DNA from: Solirhodobacter olei
Lineage (GTDB): Bacteria; Pseudomonadota; Alphaproteobacteria; Rhodobacterales; Rhodobacteraceae
DNA length: 64,000 nt
NCBI RefSeq assembly: GCF_004010155.1
Contig: NZ_RRYH01000013.1
Span: 62,001 to 126,000, forward strand
Direction of reading: 5' to 3'
A program made the translations under genes and the position numbers. This document shows positions 1 through 8,317 of the stretch, in pieces. Position 1 is the stretch's first letter, and each line of letters starts with the position of its first letter. Under the pieces are notes generated by a model that was not told the origin of the DNA, did no database searches, and was given only the letters and a program-made list of their open reading frames with translations.

Positions 1-668
1 TCGCCCTTCCCCTGTCGTTCTGGGCCGCGCGCTTCACCGGAGCAGGGGCCGTCGCCGCGCCTGTGATTGGGCTGGCCGGCGGCTGGCTGATCCTGATCGG
101 TGTAATCCGGGCCCGCGCCGAGTTCCGGGCGCAGGCCTTCACCGATGCGTTGCCCGACGCGCTCGACACGTTTGCCCGCGGGCTGCGCGCCGGGCGGCCG
201 GTGGTGGATTCGATCCGCCTCGTGGCCGGGGCGGCTGAGGGCCGGGTGCAGCAGGAGTTCGAGCGCTGCTCGCGCGAGATCGGCGTCGGCATGTCGCTTG
301 CCGCGGCGCTCGACGGGATCTCCCGCCGGGTCGGCACCGCGGAAGCGCGGTTTATCGCCATGGCGATCGGCTTGCAGGCGGAGACCGGTGGCAACCTTAT
401 CGAGACCTTCGACAACCTTGCCTCGCTGATCCGGGACCGGCGCAAATTACGGCGCAAGATCAGGGCCCTGGCGGCTGAAACGCGGGTGAGTGGCTGGATC
501 CTGGGCACGCTACCGTTCGTTGTGGGCGGCGTGATCCTGTTTCTCAGCCCGCGCTACCTGCGCCCGCTGGTCACCGATCCGCGCGGCCATGCGATGCTGG
601 GCTTCGCCGCGGCGAGCCTTCTTCTGGGCGTGCTCAGCATGCGGCGGCTGGGAAGGATCGAGATCTAG
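1..668 (+). CDS. tadB: TadB, type II/IV secretion F-domain protein of the Tad pilus (5' partial)
   Basis: Inner-membrane platform protein of the tight-adherence (Flp/Tad) pilus, which with TadC anchors the TadA ATPase. The reading frame is open from base 3, so the gene starts left of the window. The visible 221 residues hold the cytoplasmic T2SSF domain (DALPDALDTFARGLRAGRP, then GNLIETFDNLASLIRDRRK) followed by two C-terminal membrane segments. The stop TAG at 666-668 abuts the ATG of tadC, so the two are one operon. The order tadB-tadC-tadE-tadG matches known tad loci. The family call is strong; the N-terminus cannot be judged. Confidence 0.9.
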   Translation, partial: ALPLSFWAARFTGAGAVAAPVIGLAGGWLILIGVIRARAEFRAQAFTDALPDALDTFARGLRAGRPVVDSIRLVAGAAEGRVQQEFERCSREIGVGMSLAAALDGISRRVGTAEARFIAMAIGLQAETGGNLIETFDNLASLIRDRRKLRRKIRALAAETRVSGWILGTLPFVVGGVILFLSPRYLRPLVTDPRGHAMLGFAAASLLLGVLSMRRLGRIEI

Positions 669-1610
669 ATGTCCCATGTCCTTATCGTCGCGCTCTCCGC
701 CTTCGCGCTGCTGGTCGCCGCGCAGCTGGCGGTGGTTCAATGGGACGGGCAGCGCCGCCGGAGGCAACGGATCGCGCGTGCCTCGGGTGGGCCGGCGGCG
801 GCGCCTGTGGCGGCGGGGCGGAAGCCCGGGCGTGCGCTGATCAGCGCGCTGCGCCGGATCTTGGTTCTGACGGCCGAGCGCGCGGCGATCCTGAGCGGCG
901 CCGAAGCGGAGAAATCGGCGGTGCTGCTGACCTCCGCCGGATTTCGCAGCCGCGATGCGTTGCTGATCTATTCGTTTCTGAAGCTGGTGCTGCCGGTCGG
1001 GCTGGTGGTGCTCGCTACGCCCTGGCTCTGGTTCACCGGCATCGGGCGGGGGACGCCGGCGCTTTCGGCCCTGATCGTAATCTCTGCCGCTATCGCGATC
1101 TCAAAAGCGCCGGACTGGATCCTATCGGCGGTGGCGCGGCGGCGCGCCGATGCGATCCGCCGGTCCTTTCCGGACATGCTCGAGCTGCTGGTGGTCACCA
1201 GCGAATCCGGGCTGAGCCCGCTGGCCGCGATGCGCCGGGTGGCGAGCGAGCTGGACGACGGCGGCTCGGTCCTCGGCGCCGAGCTGCGTCAGCTGGTGGT
1301 GGAGCTGAACATGCTGGCCGAGCGCCGCACCGCTTACGCCAATTTCGAGGAGAGGGTGCCGCTGGCGGAAGTGACGCTTTTCGTGAACACGCTGGAGCAG
1401 GCGGACCGTTTCGGCACGTCCTTCGCCACCGCCATGCGCACACTGATGACGGATATGCGCGCGCATATTCTGCTGCGCGCCGAGGAGCGGGCGGCGCGGC
1501 TGCCGGCGATCCTGACGGTGCCGCTCATCCTCTTCATCATGCCGGTGCTGCTGATCATCCTGATCGGGCCCGCTGCGCTGGCGATCATTGACAATATCGT
1601 CAAGCAGTGA
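669..1610 (+). CDS. tadC: TadC, second T2SSF platform protein of the Tad pilus
   Basis: 313 residues. An N-terminal membrane segment (first 25 residues) is followed by an RRRRQR stretch, a pair of membrane segments around residues 95-160, the conserved cytoplasmic T2SSF domain (PDMLELLVVTSESGLSPLAA, then TLEQADRFGTSFATAMRTL) and a C-terminal hydrophobic pair. This is the usual TadC arrangement, and TadC partners TadB in the pilus assembly platform. The ATG directly follows the tadB stop, which points to coupled expression. The downstream pseudopilin gene starts about 10 bases after the stop. Confidence 0.9.
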   Translation: MSHVLIVALSAFALLVAAQLAVVQWDGQRRRRQRIARASGGPAAAPVAAGRKPGRALISALRRILVLTAERAAILSGAEAEKSAVLLTSAGFRSRDALLIYSFLKLVLPVGLVVLATPWLWFTGIGRGTPALSALIVISAAIAISKAPDWILSAVARRRADAIRRSFPDMLELLVVTSESGLSPLAAMRRVASELDDGGSVLGAELRQLVVELNMLAERRTAYANFEERVPLAEVTLFVNTLEQADRFGTSFATAMRTLMTDMRAHILLRAEERAARLPAILTVPLILFIMPVLLIILIGPAALAIIDNIVKQ

Positions 1611-1620
1611 CGGGGGCGGA

Positions 1621-2046
1621 GTGGACTGGATCGGCCGAAGCGGAAAGGCGATGCGGAGCGAGGCGGGCGCCGCGGCGCTGGAGTTCGTCCTCGTCGCGCC
1701 GCTTCTGCTGGCGCTGATTTTCGGGATCAGCGCCTTCGGCTATGCCTTCGCTCTGCAGAACAGCCTGCGCGAGCTTGCCGCCGGTGCGGCGCGGGCCACC
1801 GTCGCGGGGCTCAACACCACCGAGCGGCAATCGATCCTTCAGACCTACATGGAGCAGGCCTCCACCGAGTATGTCCTTCTGGAGGAGAGCCGGATCTCCT
1901 ACGCGCCGACCTTCACCTCGGGGAGCAACGCGGCGCTTTCGCTCGACGTGGATTACAGCCTGAGCGGCTCGATCGTCGGGATCGCGTCATCCCTCCTCGG
2001 AATCTCGATAAGCCAGCTGAAGGGGAGCGCCTACCTTGTCTATTGA
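1621..2046 (+). CDS. tadE: TadE-like pseudopilin
   Basis: 141 residues if the GTG at 1621 is used; the ATG at 1651 is an equally reasonable start and gives a protein beginning MRSEAGAAALEFVLVAPLLL. That segment is the TadE signature: a short basic or polar leader, the GAAALEF processing-type motif with Glu at +5, then one long hydrophobic helix. The remainder is a small extracytoplasmic domain. TadE and TadF minor pseudopilins are processed by the TadV peptidase and are needed for pilus assembly. It lies between tadC and the tadG-like gene, overlapping the latter by 11 bases. Only the start codon is uncertain. Confidence 0.82.
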   Translation: MDWIGRSGKAMRSEAGAAALEFVLVAPLLLALIFGISAFGYAFALQNSLRELAAGAARATVAGLNTTERQSILQTYMEQASTEYVLLEESRISYAPTFTSGSNAALSLDVDYSLSGSIVGIASSLLGISISQLKGSAYLVY

Positions 2047-3775
2047 CCGCGCGGCCAGGCATGTCCTGCGCTTCGCGCGGGACGAGGCCGGTGTGACGGC
2101 GGTTGTGGTGGGCCTGCTCCTCGTGGTGCTAATCGGATTTGCCGCGTTGGGGGTGGATGTCGCGTCGCTCTACGCCGACCAGCGGGGGCTGCAGGCGAAG
2201 GCCGACCTCGCCGCGGTGTCTGGCGCGGGGCATGTGCCGGATGCCACCGCAGCTGTGGACGCGACTGTGGCCGGGAACGGGCTGCCGTCAAGCGCGCTGA
2301 CGGCACTCGATTACGGCACCTACCAACCGGATCCGTCGATTGCCATCGGCTCCCGCTTCACAGCCAGTGTGCAGAGCGACCCGAAGACCAATGCCGTGGC
2401 GGTGACGCTGCAGCAGAGTTCGCCCCTTTACTTCGCGCGGGTGCTGACCGGACGGTCTTCGATCACGCTCTCCGCCTCGGCCACAGCGACACGGCCGGCC
2501 TGGGCGGCCTTTTCGCTTGGCTCGCGGCTGGCGCAGCTCAATGCCGGGGCGCTCAACGGGCTCTTGACCGCCGCGCTTGGCACCAGCGTCAACCTGAGCC
2601 TGGCGGATTATCAGAGCCTCGCCTCGACCAACGTGAACCTGCTGAGTTTCTCGCAGGCGCTCGGGACGCGGGCGGGGCTGACGCTTGACGATTTCCAGAA
2701 CCTCGAGAGCGGGCAGGTGACCTACAACCAGGTCGTCGGCGCGCTCTTGGACGTGGCGGGGGCGGGGAGCGCATCGGCGCCGCTGACGACACTGGTGAAC
2801 ATGACCGGCGCGGCCACGCTCGGCGCCTCTGACCTGATCGAGCCGGAGGGGGATGCGCTTCTCACCCAGGCGGGGGACGTGCTGCCCCAGGTCAACGTAT
2901 CGGCGCTCGATATCCTTGCGGCGGCGGCGGACGTGGTCACGCGCGACCGGCAGGTGACGCTGTCGCTCGACGGCTCGCTTCCGGGGGTGACGAGCGTCTC
3001 GGCAAACCTTCTGGTGGGCGAGCCGGCGCTGCTGTCAGGCTGGGTGAGCCTGGGATCGCCCGGGGCCACGATCCACACCGCGCAGACCCGGCTTATGGTT
3101 TCCGCGCAACTTTCAGCCTCGCTCCTGTCGCTCGTCGGGGCGACCGTCGCCTCCATCCAGCTACCGATCTACATGGAGCTCGCCTCGGCCACGGCGACGC
3201 TTTCCTCGGTCAATTGTGCCGCAAGCCAGCCGGGGGACACCGCCGCCAGCTTCGCGACCGGCGTTGACGGGGTGGACGGTACGCATGTGGCGGACCTCTA
3301 CATCGGCAGTTTCGACAGTTCGGTATTCACCAATACCGGGGCGCCGCTGACGGTCGATCAGCTCGGTTACGCCGATCTGCTGACGCTCTCGGTCCTCGGG
3401 GTCTCGGTGACGATCCAAGGCAAGTCCTTTGTCGCGGTGGGCGAGTCGACCTCCGACACCACCAGCTTCACCGTGACCGATATGCAGAACGGGACAGTGA
3501 AGACCGTGACCTCCGGTGATCTGCTGTCCTCGTCGATCGACACGCTGCTGGGCGACCTCAGCCTGCGGATCAGCCCGGCCACGCCTGTCGGTGCGCTAGT
3601 GGGCGCCGTCGTCAATCCGCTGCTCTCGAGCCTGCCCACAACGATGGTCGGTTCGCTGGCGGGCACGCTCGACACCGCGATCGATGCGCTTATGCAGGAC
3701 CTCGGCCTTGGGGTTGGGCAGGCGGATCTGAAGCTTTATGCCACGGGCTGCGGCCCGGTCCGGCTGGTCCGCTAG
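2036..3775 (+). CDS. tadG: TadG-like pilus assembly protein
   Basis: 579 residues, TTG start overlapping the end of the TadE-like gene. The N-terminus (RFARDEAGVTAVVVGLLLVV) is a TadE/TadG-type leader and hydrophobic helix, and GVDVASLYADQRGLQAKADL right after it is the conserved TadG-family N-terminal block (the pilus-assembly domain formerly DUF2134). The rest is a long Ser/Thr/Ala-rich extracytoplasmic region with no Cys pairs of note. Presumed role: surface or periplasmic part of the Tad pilus machinery. It ends tail-to-tail with tadD, and the two stop codons overlap by 4 bases, so no terminator separates them. Confidence 0.82.
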   Translation: MSIDRAARHVLRFARDEAGVTAVVVGLLLVVLIGFAALGVDVASLYADQRGLQAKADLAAVSGAGHVPDATAAVDATVAGNGLPSSALTALDYGTYQPDPSIAIGSRFTASVQSDPKTNAVAVTLQQSSPLYFARVLTGRSSITLSASATATRPAWAAFSLGSRLAQLNAGALNGLLTAALGTSVNLSLADYQSLASTNVNLLSFSQALGTRAGLTLDDFQNLESGQVTYNQVVGALLDVAGAGSASAPLTTLVNMTGAATLGASDLIEPEGDALLTQAGDVLPQVNVSALDILAAAADVVTRDRQVTLSLDGSLPGVTSVSANLLVGEPALLSGWVSLGSPGATIHTAQTRLMVSAQLSASLLSLVGATVASIQLPIYMELASATATLSSVNCAASQPGDTAASFATGVDGVDGTHVADLYIGSFDSSVFTNTGAPLTVDQLGYADLLTLSVLGVSVTIQGKSFVAVGESTSDTTSFTVTDMQNGTVKTVTSGDLLSSSIDTLLGDLSLRISPATPVGALVGAVVNPLLSSLPTTMVGSLAGTLDTAIDALMQDLGLGVGQADLKLYATGCGPVRLVR

Positions 3776-4572
3776 CCGAAGACCAGCGCGCCAATTGGCT
3801 TGCCCTCTGCCATCAGCCGCCGCAGCGAGTGGTAGACGGCGATGTTGTGTTTGATCTCTGCTGCGGAAAAATCTGTCTTGAGCGTCGCCCGCGCATCAGT
3901 GTCGCGTCCGGCAAGGCCATAGGCCAGCGCAAGGTTGCCGCGCACGTGCTTGGCCGCGGTCGGGTCGCGGATCAGGTCCTGCAGGATGCGGATGCCGCGC
4001 TCCTGCTGCCCGGTGACGACGAGCGACAGGGCGTAGTCGCTGAGCAGGATGTAATTCGTCGGGTAGATCGCGAGCGCGCGCTTGTAGACCGCCTGCGCCG
4101 CACGGTGCTGCGAGGCGTAATCCAGCGCCACCGCCTTGCCCGTGAAGGCCGAGACGTTGCGCGGTGACTCGTTAAGCGCACGGTTGAAATAGGCAATGGC
4201 GCCCGCGGAGTCATGCTCTGCCAGCCGGATCCGGCCGAGTTGGTTCAAGATGTCGACATTGCCGGGGTCGAGCTTCAGACCGCGCTTGAGTGCATCCTCG
4301 GCCCGCAGTGTCTGGCCGAGCGATCCGTAGCTTTCGCCCGCGCCCAGAAGTGCGGCGACTGAGTTCGGATCGGTGGCGAGGACCTGTTCGAAGAGCTTCG
4401 CGGCCTCGGTGTAATTACCGGCATCCTCGTTGGCGCGGGCGAGCTGCAGCGTGGCGGAGCGTGTGCCGTCCGTCCCGCCGCCTGCGCCCTGAAGCATGGG
4501 CATGGAGCAGGCGCCGAGGGTGAGGGCGAGCGTTGCGGGCAGCGCCGCACGGAAAATCGGAAAACTGGGCAT
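3772..4572 (-). CDS. tadD: TadD, tetratricopeptide-repeat lipoprotein of the Tad pilus
   Basis: 266 residues from the ATG at 4572, which has a good ribosome site (AGAAGGA about 8 bases upstream). An in-frame upstream start at 4638 exists but would bury the signal peptide. The N-terminus is a lipoprotein signal (ATLALTLGAC), giving a lipid-anchored Cys near residue 22. The body consists of TPR repeats (for example YTEAAKLFEQVLATDPNSVA and GAIAYFNRALNESPRN). TadD is the pilotin-like outer-membrane TPR protein of Tad systems. It is oriented against tadBCEG and so has its own promoter, in the 4.6-4.9 kb gap. Confidence 0.88.
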   Translation of the reverse strand: MPSFPIFRAALPATLALTLGACSMPMLQGAGGGTDGTRSATLQLARANEDAGNYTEAAKLFEQVLATDPNSVAALLGAGESYGSLGQTLRAEDALKRGLKLDPGNVDILNQLGRIRLAEHDSAGAIAYFNRALNESPRNVSAFTGKAVALDYASQHRAAQAVYKRALAIYPTNYILLSDYALSLVVTGQQERGIRILQDLIRDPTAAKHVRGNLALAYGLAGRDTDARATLKTDFSAAEIKHNIAVYHSLRRLMAEGKPIGALVFG

Positions 4573-4639
4573 GTGCGGGTCCTTCTGTCCGTCGTGTCCA
4601 GCCAATAGATTCATGCCGCAATTTGCAACATCGCACATG

Positions 4640-4656
4640 AGTTGTGGACCACAACT
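4640..4656. promoter_or_regulatory. 17-bp perfect palindrome upstream of tadD, candidate operator
   Basis: AGTTGTGGACCACAACT is a perfect inverted repeat with 8-base arms around one central base. It sits 67-84 bases upstream of the tadD start codon, in the 369-bp region shared with the divergent gene at 4942. No other gene fits in this gap. The position suggests a binding site for a dimeric regulator of tadD or the divergent gene; which regulator cannot be told from the sequence. Confidence 0.45.
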
Positions 4657-4941
4657 TCGGTAAGTTGTTCTGTGTTCTGTGGCTTTGCTGATTCGGGGCG
4701 GGTACCGGTAGTCCTTTGGGCGCGATGGGCGGCATTAGTCTCAAAGGGTGAGGCGGGACGAAGCAGAAGGGGCCAAAATCAATCCGCAAATCCGGCCTCC
4801 TACCTTGGTACGAGGTCGCGACTTTAGCCCTCCCGTCGGATGGCGCGGTCATCCGCAATCCGGCACAACCCCGGTTAGACGCGACTTCTGAGGTCATTCG
4901 GGCCTGCGGGATGTGTGTTTGGGGTGGGCAGGAGAGACACA

Positions 4942-5523
4942 ATGAATCTTATGGAACGTATGGAATTCAGCGGCGTCGATGGGGCCGGTGAATACGCGAT
5001 CCCTACCCATTTCCGAAAGCGCACGGACGTCCCCGTCTTCCGCTCCCGTCGGTATCCGGCAAACGCGGCTCGACCGGCGGAGTCGCGGCTCTGGTCTGAC
5101 CTACCGGCGATCCCGGACGAGTTGAAGGGCTGCGACCTGCACATTCTCGGGGATGTCGATGGTCAGATCCTCGGCTGCGCAAGTGTCATTCAGGCAATTG
5201 CAGCCAATGTGTCCTTCGATGTCAACGTGCCGCGAGGCCTGTCGCAAATCTCCATCGATGCCACACGCAAGCAATTCGTGACGGTTCAAGTAGATAACCG
5301 CCGCATAATGGGTCAAACCATCGATCTTCTGATGAATTTCCGTCGTCGCAACCCGTTCGTCGTTGTGATTGCAGGCTCGCGGTATTTCGTGGAGGATGAC
5401 ATGACCCAGGAACGCTTCGCGATCTCGGATGCCTCGCTGCGGACGCCGAGCACGCCGGAGGCCATGGTTGCAGTCTTCAAGGCGGCCCAAGAAAACAACA
5501 AGCGGATGCTGCATATCTCCTAA
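4942..5523 (+). CDS. Hypothetical protein, possibly receiver-like fold
   Basis: 193 residues from the ATG at 4942, chosen over an upstream in-frame start because AGGAGA lies at proper spacing. No signal peptide or membrane segment. No family was recognised. The second half alternates hydrophobic strands and helices in a pattern like a degenerate response-regulator receiver: strand DLHILGDVDG, helix CASVIQAIAAN, strand FVTVQVDN, strand PFVVVIAGSRYF, C-terminal helix TPEAMVAVFKAAQEN. The usual phospho-acceptor and Lys pattern is not convincing, so this is inference only. It lies next to the tad locus, but no functional link is shown. Confidence 0.6.
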   Translation: MNLMERMEFSGVDGAGEYAIPTHFRKRTDVPVFRSRRYPANAARPAESRLWSDLPAIPDELKGCDLHILGDVDGQILGCASVIQAIAANVSFDVNVPRGLSQISIDATRKQFVTVQVDNRRIMGQTIDLLMNFRRRNPFVVVIAGSRYFVEDDMTQERFAISDASLRTPSTPEAMVAVFKAAQENNKRMLHIS

Positions 5524-5588
5524 GGGTCTTTCAGGAAACTCCGCCTGGGATTCTCGGGGATTGTCGAGCATCGCTTGAGGCGGAGATT

Positions 5589-5966
5589 ATGCAGCTCAGA
5601 CGTGGAATGAAGGTGCTACGAGCTCTTCTTCTGTCGGCTTGCGTCGCGGGGACATATATCCCCGCGGCGCATGCTGCCAACGGAAATGAGGCGATTGCAC
5701 TGGCGCAGCCGGTCATCGGAGCGTTGAAGAAGCATGGCTATACGATCGTCAGCGTGAATACGACCTGGCTCAACCGGGTACTTATTCGGGCGACGAATGA
5801 ATATGTGCTTCGAGAGATCGTCGTAAGCCCGGCCACAGGCGATATTCTGCGTGACGCTATCGTGCGTCACCCGCAGCCATTGCCGAAGTCCAAGCCTGAC
5901 TCGCGGACCTTCATTCCGCTGCCATCGATTACGCCGTCGAAATCCGGTGACGGCAGAACCAAGTGA
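5589..5966 (+). CDS. Small exported protein of unknown function
   Basis: 125 residues with a clear Sec signal peptide (MKVLRALLLSACVAGTYIPA, cleavage expected after AHA near residue 29). The mature part of about 95 residues (HGYTIVSVNTTWLNRVLIRA, then EIVVSPATGDILRDAIVRHP) resembles the short beta-rich periplasmic proteins of the PepSY type seen in Rhodobacterales, where a turn of the form SPATGDIL is common. The C-terminus is Pro/Lys-rich. The next gene starts inside its 3' end, suggesting a two-gene unit. Family assignment is tentative. Confidence 0.65.
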   Translation: MQLRRGMKVLRALLLSACVAGTYIPAAHAANGNEAIALAQPVIGALKKHGYTIVSVNTTWLNRVLIRATNEYVLREIVVSPATGDILRDAIVRHPQPLPKSKPDSRTFIPLPSITPSKSGDGRTK

Positions 5967-6300
5967 TTTTGTGTTGTGGGGGCGCTCAGGGATTCAGTTA
6001 CTTGGACTTCGATGGCCCTATGTTGTGTTGCTCATCCTAGTCTTGCTGATCCAGGCCGCGGGCGGCCCTTTCTTCGTCTTCAGTCTTGTCGCCGACGTCT
6101 TCCTGATCCGGGTGCCGTTCATCCCCTGGGAATTCTACGAGGTGCTGCAGATTCTGGCGAGCCTCGGGCTTCTCTCCGGCGTGCTGTGCAGCGTCCTTAT
6201 GCTCGCCCTCGTTGCCCGGCGCCCGCGCCGGATCGAGGATCAGATCTCCGCCGTCGCCGGTGAATTCCAGAGGCATGTGGAACGCCAGTTCAAGGCTTGA
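5947..6300 (+). CDS. Small two-helix membrane protein of unknown function
   Basis: About 117 residues from a GTG at 5947, overlapping the exported-protein gene by 20 bases; a GTG/TTG about 25 bases further on is also possible. Two strongly hydrophobic segments (PYVVLLILVLLIQAAGGPFF, and LGLLSGVLCSVLMLALVARR) are joined by a short loop with FIPWEFYEVLQ. A charged C-terminal tail follows (RRIEDQISAVAGEFQRHVER), probably helical and cytoplasmic. No family was recognised. Overlap with the upstream gene suggests the two act together. Confidence 0.55.
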   Translation: MTAEPSDFVLWGRSGIQLLGLRWPYVVLLILVLLIQAAGGPFFVFSLVADVFLIRVPFIPWEFYEVLQILASLGLLSGVLCSVLMLALVARRPRRIEDQISAVAGEFQRHVERQFKA

Positions 6301-6445
6301 GGCCTGACGTGTTGGTCTGGATTCCATATTTTCGACATGTCTCTTGCTTCGGCTAAGCCTAATCAATGCTGACAAAGGAATTTCTTTTTCACTAATCCAG
6401 GATGCGCCAGGCTGTTCTTCGACACGAACCTCGGGGGTGCGTCCA

Positions 6446-6850
6446 ATGATCCGCACAGGCGCAGAATACATGGAGTCCGTCCGCGATCGGCGGGAGGTCT
6501 ACATCAATGGCGAGCGGGTCAAGGACGGTACCAGCCATCCGATGTTCCGTCCGCTGGTCGAGATCCGCGCCACAATCTATGACATGCAACACGATCTCGA
6601 GACTCGCGGAATCATGACTGTCCAGCAGGACGGTGTACCGGTAGCGGTGGGCAACGCTCTTCCCTTCAGCCAGGCAGAGTGGTGGCCCAAACGCCGGGCG
6701 ACGGACATGGTGATGGACCGGATCGGCGGCGGCGTCACGTGCGTGGGCGACGAGACGGTCGGAGAGATGTGGTCGCTGCTCGATGCGACCGAGGCGTTGG
6801 CGGCAATCGACCCGAACTTTGCGCCCAACATCCGCGCTCATGTTGATTTC
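6446..6850 (+). pseudogene. Truncated HpaB-type flavin-dependent monooxygenase (5' fragment)
   Basis: The segment starts at an ATG with MIRTGAEYMESVRDRREVYI and continues GERVKDGTSHPMFRPLVEI and TVGEMWSLLDATEALAAIDP. This matches the N-terminal part of the 4-hydroxyphenylacetate 3-monooxygenase / pyoverdin chromophore (HpaB) family, normally 480-520 residues. Only about 135 residues remain. After FAPNIRAHV the similarity stops and the frame runs into unrelated Arg/Ser-rich sequence ending at 7090. The break is followed by another broken gene and an IS6 end, so this is a decayed remnant, not an active enzyme. Confidence 0.7.
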
Positions 6851-6990
6851 CGCAGTCGTCGCATTTGCGCACCGCCCCATGAGGACGACGGCGGGGCCTT
6901 CGCGCGATGCCGTGAAGGCCCTTTCCTATGTGCCAAAACAGCGAAAGCTTTCCGACCGAAGACATCAATGAAATGGCCGCGGCTCGCGTG

Positions 6991-7460
6991 TCAAGGTGAG
7001 AAGGCCTGGACCAGCGCGTCGAACACTGCGGCGACCCGGGGGACGGCGCGCAGGTTCTCGTGTGTGACCCTCAGATGTCAAACTTGGTGAGAGTGACGTT
7101 GGGCAGAACGCGCTGAAGGGCAGGGTCCCGCTATCCAATCGGGACTTGCACCGGCGCGATACCGACTCCGGCGCGCGCGGCCGCGACCTGGGCGGGGTGA
7201 CTATCGGTTGCGAGCGCGAACCTCTCGCGGGCGAAACTGGGGCCGAGCGGCTCGGCTAGGGCCAGGTCAGCGCGGCCACGGTCGGACCCGATCAGGTCAT
7301 GATCCGCGAGGTCCTCAATCGTGGCCGGGTTGCCGCGCCGGTCCAGGTAGTCCAAAGCGGCGTAGAGGCCGATCGCGACAGGACTGACCTTCTTGGCGAC
7401 CAGCGCGCCCTGCCGCGGCGCGACCATACGTAGGGCCACATCTGCTTCCTGACTCAACAG
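6991..7460 (-). pseudogene. LysR-type regulator, C-terminal fragment with stop and frameshift
   Basis: Reading leftwards from about 7460, the effector-binding half of a LysR regulator is recognisable (LLSQEADVALRMVAPRQGAL, then FALATDSHPAQVAAARAGVG). The frame is broken twice. A TAG at 7131-7133 follows GVGIAPVQVPIG and the text resumes as RDPALQRVLPNVTLTKFDI. After a second stop, the final part HENLRAVPRVAAVFDALVQA continues in a shifted frame to a TGA at 6991. The DNA-binding N-terminus is missing; the sequence runs instead into an IS6-family end. It is dead as a regulator. Confidence 0.75.
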
Positions 7461-7534
7461 GTTGGCGGGCTCGCTGCATAATTGTGTCCGCTCGAGGGGC
7501 GTAGCCAACTTCCGGAATAATTTGCGACGGAACC
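7461..7534 (-). mobile_element. Terminal remnant of an IS6-family insertion sequence
   Basis: On the minus strand this begins GGTTCCGTCGCAAATT, which is the IS6/IS26-type terminal inverted repeat. It continues for about 70 bases nearly identical to the end of the larger IS6 remnant at 34885 (shared: ACGCCCCT, then AGCGGACACAATTAT and GCGAGCCCG). Only this tip is left, and it is fused directly to the LysR fragment. The tip points toward higher coordinates, opposite to the copy at 34.9 kb. Confidence 0.75.
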
Positions 7535-7541
7535 CCCGGAT

Positions 7542-7958
7542 CTACCCCAGATCAGTTTGCGCGAAGTCTTCACCCTTGTAGAGCAGCGGTATCCCCGACG
7601 CCTTCGCTGCGGCGTAGCTCATGCAGTCGCCCATGTTCAGCTTGGCCGGGTGGCCAGCAACCTTCCCGTAGGTTGCTGCGGTCTCAATCGCCATGCGGCC
7701 GATCTTCGCCGTTACCATGATCTCACTACACCCAAGAATCTCCAGCAGCGTATCAAACCGTTCCTCCGCAAGGCGAAGATCCTCCGGCGCGATAGCCCGG
7801 CCTTCGGCCCGGCTTCGCGCAAGAGAGACCACAACCTCGTACCGCGCGATCGGCGTTGTCACTGGCTTGCGCCTGTGCTCCGTCAGGCGCAGCAGCAGAT
7901 CGCCCGCCTCCGCCTCTCCCAGCAGCATCGCCATGAAGGCCGAGCTATCGATAAACAT
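7542..7958 (-). CDS. vapC: VapC-type PIN-domain toxin (ribonuclease)
   Basis: 138 residues. PIN-domain endoribonuclease, toxin of a type II toxin-antitoxin pair; family members cleave tRNA or rRNA. The acidic metal-binding set is complete: Asp4 (FIDSSAF), Glu41 (ARYEVVVSL), Asp111 (LNMGDCMSYAAA) and Asp131 (YKGEDF). The ATG at 7958 overlaps the antitoxin stop (TGATG), so translation is coupled; a TTG one codon earlier is the alternative. The gene ends only a few bases before the IS6 tip at 7534 and appears intact. Confidence 0.9.
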   Translation of the reverse strand: MFIDSSAFMAMLLGEAEAGDLLLRLTEHRRKPVTTPIARYEVVVSLARSRAEGRAIAPEDLRLAEERFDTLLEILGCSEIMVTAKIGRMAIETAATYGKVAGHPAKLNMGDCMSYAAAKASGIPLLYKGEDFAQTDLG

Positions 7959-8197
7959 CAAATGCCCCCCGACAACTCGTCCATGAACGCCTTTTCATCC
8001 GGTAGACGCCTGAAGCCGTCTGCCTTTACCTGCGCCTGTAGGCGGGCGATTTTCTCAGGCAGGCTCTCGCGGGCGGACAGCGCTTCCAACTGCAGCAGCA
8101 GGGCACGGCGCACCGCCTCGGTCTTGTCAACGTGAAGATCCTGGGCAACCCTCGCGGCCAATGCCGCAACGTCTTCGTTCTTGATGTAGAGCGCCAT
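7958..8197 (-). CDS. vapB: VapB-type antitoxin
   Basis: 79 residues. The first half (MALYIKNEDVAALAARVAQD, then VDKTEAVRRALLLQLEAL) is the ribbon-helix-helix-like DNA-binding part of the VapB antitoxins paired with PIN toxins (Rv0623/PSK-like family). The Arg/Leu-rich tail (RLQAQVKADGFRRLPDEKAF) is the expected toxin-embracing segment. It lies directly upstream of vapC with a one-base stop/start overlap. The pair is most likely autoregulated through the symmetric GTATAT half-sites just upstream. Confidence 0.88.
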   Translation of the reverse strand: MALYIKNEDVAALAARVAQDLHVDKTEAVRRALLLQLEALSARESLPEKIARLQAQVKADGFRRLPDEKAFMDELSGGI

Positions 8198-8198
8198 C

Positions 8199-8243
8199 GT
8201 ATATCCTGTCTGGTATATGCGATATATACGTCCTTACATATAC
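8199..8243. promoter_or_regulatory. vapBC operator: four symmetric GTATAT half-sites
   Basis: Immediately upstream of vapB lie GTATAT (8199-8204), GTATAT (8213-8218), ATATAC (8224-8229) and ATATAC (8238-8243). Both pairs share the same dyad axis at 8221, and each inner and outer site is 14 bases apart. The core GTATATGCGATATATAC is a perfect dyad apart from its centre. This is the expected kind of site for a dimer-of-dimers VapBC complex; binding itself is inferred. Confidence 0.65.
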
Positions 8244-8317
8244 TTGGGCAAGAGGCGTATCGTAGCGATGTTACGCAAGTCGGCGTTGGGGCTGAGTAGG
8301 CCCCTTCCCATAGTCGT

